Shown here one piece after another: positions 61,109 through 64,000 of a stretch of DNA of 64,000 nt. Source of the stretch: Larkinella sp049445795 (GTDB lineage Bacteria > Bacteroidota > Bacteroidia > Cytophagales > Spirosomataceae). The notes below the pieces were generated by a model. It was not told where the DNA came from and ran no database searches. It was given only the letters and a program-made list of their open reading frames with translations. The position numbers were made by a program, and so were the translations under genes. How positions within the stretch are numbered: the first letter of the stretch is position 1; each line of letters begins with the position of its first letter. The DNA lies in contig NZ_JBMSDT010000005.1 in assembly GCF_049445795.1 (NCBI RefSeq), positions 310,001 to 374,000 of the forward strand. Direction: 5' to 3'.

Positions 61109-61909
61109 TTACAAACTCTGCGCTCGGGCAACGAGTTCCGCCAGGTCGTAGACTTTGACAGAATCTTCCCGGTTCTTGTTTTTGATGCCGTCGGTCATCA
61201 TGGTCATGCAGAACGGGCAGGCCACGGCGATGGTATCGGCCCCGGTCGACAACGCTTCTTCTGTTCGTTCGACGTTCACGTCTTTCCGGCCCGGTTCGGG
61301 TTCTTTGAAATACTGAGCGCCCCCGGCTCCGCAGCACAGCCCCTTGCTCCGCGAACGCTTCATCTCGACCAGATCCGTGTCCAGCGCCTGTAAAACCTCG
61401 CGCGGGGCTTCGTAAATCTTGTTGGCGCGGCCCAGGTAGCAGGAGTCGTGGTAGGTAATCCGGCGCCCTTTAAACTCACCGCCCCCCTGTAATTTTACCT
61501 TGCCTTCGTTGATGAGCTGCTGCAAGAACTGCGAATGGTGGATCACTTCGTAATTTCCGCCCAGTTCGGGGTATTCGTTTTTCAGCGTGTTGAAGCAATG
61601 CGGACAAGCCGTCACAATCTTCTTGATTCTGTAGCCGTCCAGTGCCTGAATGTTGGCCATCGCCTGCATCTGGAACAGGAATTCGTTCCCGGCGCGTCGG
61701 GCGGGGTCACCGGTGCAGCTTTCTTCGGTTCCCAAAACCGCAAATTTGATCCCAACGTGGTTCAGGATTTTGACAAACGCAATCGTTACTTTTTTGTACC
61801 GGTCGTCGAATGAACCGGCGCAACCCACCCAGAAAAGCACCTCCGGAGTTTCGCCTTTGGCGGCCAGTTCGGCCATAGTCGGTACAGGGTATTTCGGTTC
61901 TGTGGTCAT
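61109..61909 (-). CDS. CCG-domain (HdrB/GlpC-like) iron-sulfur protein
   Basis: A 266-aa protein starting MTTEPKYPVPTMAELA. It carries two cysteine-rich CCG-type units: VGCAGSFDDRYKK ... EESCTGDPARRAG, TACPHCFNTLKNEYP, HDSCYLGRANKIY, GLCCGAGGAQ and ACPFCMTMM. Such domains bind [4Fe-4S] clusters of HdrB type or pass electrons from quinones or menaquinol. It should partner the dicluster protein encoded at 63330, but the two are separated by a glycosyltransferase gene. It starts 14 bp after the stop of that gene. Confidence 0.9.
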   Translation of the reverse strand: MTTEPKYPVPTMAELAAKGETPEVLFWVGCAGSFDDRYKKVTIAFVKILNHVGIKFAVLGTEESCTGDPARRAGNEFLFQMQAMANIQALDGYRIKKIVTACPHCFNTLKNEYPELGGNYEVIHHSQFLQQLINEGKVKLQGGGEFKGRRITYHDSCYLGRANKIYEAPREVLQALDTDLVEMKRSRSKGLCCGAGGAQYFKEPEPGRKDVNVERTEEALSTGADTIAVACPFCMTMMTDGIKNKNREDSVKVYDLAELVARAQSL

Positions 61910-61923
61910 GGTTTCGTTCGTGG

Positions 61924-63189
61924 TCAAAGGTAACCGACGGGGACATCGGCTTGCCGGTACTGTCCGTGACTGATGATGCGGTAAATTATCACCAGGAAAT
62001 ACAGCAAACAACCCATCGTGGCCAGCTCCATCGTGTATTCAATCCAGTAAGCAGGGGCGTTTAGTGATTTCCAGTGGGTATAAACCGGCGTACCGAGTCG
62101 CCACCAAAAGGTCGGATGCACGACGACCAGCGCATTAAACAGAATCAACACCGCCACCTGCCGGACATTCTTCAGATCAATGACATTTATCAGCATGGGC
62201 AGCAAATAAATAAACGCATAATTGCCGAAAGAGCTTTTATGAATAAACATCATAAAACAAAACGTAAGGCTCCACAATACTGGCAGGGCTTTCGCATAGC
62301 TCATGCGCTGTTTCAGAATTATGGCTCCGAGCGACGAAATTATGATTGTGAGTCCCACGCCCACCCAACTCAGGATTCGCGCGTAAGGCCTCAGATCACC
62401 GAGGAGCGGGCTGAGGATCGTCCAGAGATTGGGTGCAAAGGGCAGATCGGCAAAGGCCAGCGGAGTCAGAAATTTATACCCGACCAGCGCCACCAGAATG
62501 CCCAAGGCTGGTAGGCCCGTCAGGGCCAGACCCAGGATATACCGAAGCGGTTTATCGATTAGAAACAGCATCGGAACCACAATCAGAACCGCCAGGGCTT
62601 TGGTGGTAATTAGGGCCAGCGCCATCACCACGCCAATCCAGAAACTGTCGCGGGTTCGTTGCCAGACCAGCACGGAGATAACGCCGAATAACCACATCCA
62701 GATATCTTCCTGACCACCCAGTACGCAGAGTACCATCGGACCGGGTAAGGTGAGGTAAGTGAGGAGCCGTAGAAAGCTATCGCGGGTTTCGGAGCGATAG
62801 GCCGTCCAGGTCAGCCAGAGCGTCAATCCTTCCATCAGCACCATCAGGAGCACGATGGCCTTCGCGCTATTCCAGAACCAGACTAGCAGCGTCGTCATAT
62901 ATGGAAACAGCGGGCTGTAAGGTGTCCAGAAGTCGCGATAAACCACCTTTCCCTGCATGGCATTGACGGCGGCTTCGTAAAAAACCGGTACATCCGACGC
63001 CGGTTCCTGCTTCAAGACCACATAGACCAACAGAAACGGCAGAATCCGGAAAGCCACGAAAAACGAGATAAGCACCGGTTTTTGCTGACCGACTACCACC
63101 CGGTCGGGTAAGCTCCGGAAACGCAGCAGAACCGCCGTGACGAGCGATCCCGCCAACGCAATAATGATCTTTAACAAAAGTACTGGCAT
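61924..63189 (-). CDS. Integral membrane glycosyltransferase-like protein (GT-C, DUF2029-like)
   Basis: A 421-aa membrane protein with about ten transmembrane helices. The first loop carries DVPVFYEAAVNAMQGKVVYRDFWTPYSP, which resembles the Asp-containing loop of GT-C mannosyl/arabinosyl transferases that use polyprenyl-linked sugars. The motif GGQEDIWMWLF is typical of the DUF2029 group. It probably glycosylates a lipid or surface polymer from the periplasmic side. It sits between two iron-sulfur genes on the same strand, in a place where a direct pair would be expected. Confidence 0.75.
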   Translation of the reverse strand: MPVLLLKIIIALAGSLVTAVLLRFRSLPDRVVVGQQKPVLISFFVAFRILPFLLVYVVLKQEPASDVPVFYEAAVNAMQGKVVYRDFWTPYSPLFPYMTTLLVWFWNSAKAIVLLMVLMEGLTLWLTWTAYRSETRDSFLRLLTYLTLPGPMVLCVLGGQEDIWMWLFGVISVLVWQRTRDSFWIGVVMALALITTKALAVLIVVPMLFLIDKPLRYILGLALTGLPALGILVALVGYKFLTPLAFADLPFAPNLWTILSPLLGDLRPYARILSWVGVGLTIIISSLGAIILKQRMSYAKALPVLWSLTFCFMMFIHKSSFGNYAFIYLLPMLINVIDLKNVRQVAVLILFNALVVVHPTFWWRLGTPVYTHWKSLNAPAYWIEYTMELATMGCLLYFLVIIYRIISHGQYRQADVPVGYL

Positions 63190-63329
63190 ACAACGAGCGG
63201 AACTCCCGGAAGGCGTTCATATCTCCCGAAAAACAAGTTTCAACTAAACCTAAACGGTAAATGTAGCCAGTTTTTCCGGATAGCGGCACCGGTTTTGGAA
63301 AAACCGACCGAGATAACCCGCACTGGCTT

Positions 63330-64000
63330 TTACGAGTTGACTTGCTCGGCCCAGTTGAACCGGTCGGTGGGCGAAAATTTCCAGGGTGCCATATTATTCT
63401 CGACATTGCTGAACATCGCGTTCCAGGAAGCCGGGGCCTGGGCGTCTTCCATGATCCGGTGTCGGCGAAGTTCCAGTATGATTTCCAGCGGGTTGATGTT
63501 CACCGGGCATTCCTGTACACAGGCCTGGCAGGTCGTGCAGGCGTTGATTTCTTCGTCGGTAATGTAGTCGCCGAGCAGTGTTTTACCATCGTCGAAATCC
63601 GGGCCGTGCTGCTGCCAGCCGCGCTGAATATCTTCCATCCGGTCGCGGGTATCCATCATTATTTTGCGCGGAGACAGCTTTTTACCGGTGATGTTGGCCG
63701 GGCAAGCCGCCGTACAGCGACCACATTCGGTGCAACTGTAGGCATCCATCAGGTTTTTCCAGCTCAGGTCGCGAATGTCTTTCGCGCCAAACCGCCCCGG
63801 TTCGGTCGGTGCTTCGTTCGGGTCAGCCTGGGCAATGCCTAGCGCGAGTTGAACTTCTTTCGTAATCACCGGCATGTTCTTGATCTCACCCTTCGGTTTC
63901 AGGTTCGAGAAATAGGTGTTCGGGAAAGCCAGAATGATGTGCAGGTGTTTGGAATACGTCAGGTAAACCGCAAAGAACAGAATGCCCAGAATGTGGAACC
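63330..64000 (-). CDS. 4Fe-4S dicluster membrane protein (partial, 5' end outside the window)
   Basis: An electron-transfer protein; about 223 C-terminal residues lie here and the frame stays open to the window edge. It has two ferredoxin motifs, CTECGRCTAACP and CTTCQACVQECPV, each with Cys four to pair with clusters. The upstream part (FHILGILFFAVYLTYSKHLH) is a membrane helix with His residues, as in NarI/HdrE-like cytochrome subunits, so the full protein is probably a fused HdrE-HdrC type. It should work with the CCG protein at 61109 in quinone-linked redox reactions. Confidence 0.85.
   Translation of the reverse strand, partial: FHILGILFFAVYLTYSKHLHIILAFPNTYFSNLKPKGEIKNMPVITKEVQLALGIAQADPNEAPTEPGRFGAKDIRDLSWKNLMDAYSCTECGRCTAACPANITGKKLSPRKIMMDTRDRMEDIQRGWQQHGPDFDDGKTLLGDYITDEEINACTTCQACVQECPVNINPLEIILELRRHRIMEDAQAPASWNAMFSNVENNMAPWKFSPTDRFNWAEQVNS

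Noticed and set aside
61014..61131. N-terminal extension of the 165-aa hypothetical protein
   Set aside because: It would translate straight through the REPIN-like element into the end of the iron-sulfur gene; the conserved-looking start is at 61014.

Overview
The window (about 54% GC) looks like a chromosomal segment of a gliding-type member of the Bacteroidota, most likely order Cytophagales and close to Spirosoma/Larkinella. This is inferred from gldH, a DUF4293 protein, RicT, the separate atpD-atpC pair, a BlaI/M56 pair, and promoters of the Bacteroidota type (TTTG about 19-20 nt before TAnnTTTG). I found no rRNA, tRNA, CRISPR array, prophage or intact insertion sequence. Most genes are housekeeping or envelope genes in short operons.

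Layout. 1-2.6 kb: the 3' end of galK, then an AT-rich, gene-poor stretch with a family 2 glycosyltransferase that looks foreign. 2.8-8.1 kb: a secreted M28 peptidase, an oligopeptidase B-like enzyme and xylulokinase. 8.1-8.5 kb: a self-contained unit of promoter, SAM-I type riboswitch, 22-codon ORF and terminator, with no larger same-strand gene behind it. 8.5-12.1 kb (minus): an operon for a Tat-exported molybdenum hydroxylase, its 2Fe-2S subunit and two small envelope proteins. 12.3-17.5 kb (minus): a carboxypeptidase-regulatory-like protein, an orphan ABC ATPase, an unknown protein and a large membrane TPR protein. 17.8-19.8 kb: atpD-atpC. 19.8-26.6 kb: an oxidoreductase, a cupin, an AraC regulator, an S41 peptidase, a YraN nuclease, lipB and a degenerate DEDD exonuclease. 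26.8-34.8 kb: RNase R, a deaminase, SbcCD and an LpxH-like phosphatase. 34.9-37.1 kb: a NeuD-like acyltransferase, GDP-fucose synthase and a YoeB toxin-antitoxin pair. 37.3-45.9 kb: envelope proteins, a BlaI/M56 module divergent from gldH, a LON-domain protein and an AI-2E family permease. 46.3-51.2 kb: a PhoB/PhoR-like two-component pair, Tag glycosylase, an RluA synthase, a Dabb protein and RicT. 51.6-64 kb: lipoproteins, purD, recQ, kdsD, DUF4293, mnmD, fRMsr, and an iron-sulfur protein pair split by a membrane glycosyltransferase.

The gaps between genes carry many palindromic repeats of several unrelated families: four REPIN-like elements built on a CACGGACT core, two long hairpins sharing a GTTAATCAGAGA core (one a perfect 45-bp inverted repeat), several TTAAC-heptamer hairpins, and a C4TAAA element. 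They lie almost flush against gene ends, and one supplies the last codons and stop of lipB.

The most unusual item is the autonomous SAM riboswitch/small-ORF unit at 8.14-8.47 kb. Next are the palindrome families, an exonuclease paralogue missing two catalytic acids, and a peptidase-less M56 paralogue beside its likely parent.
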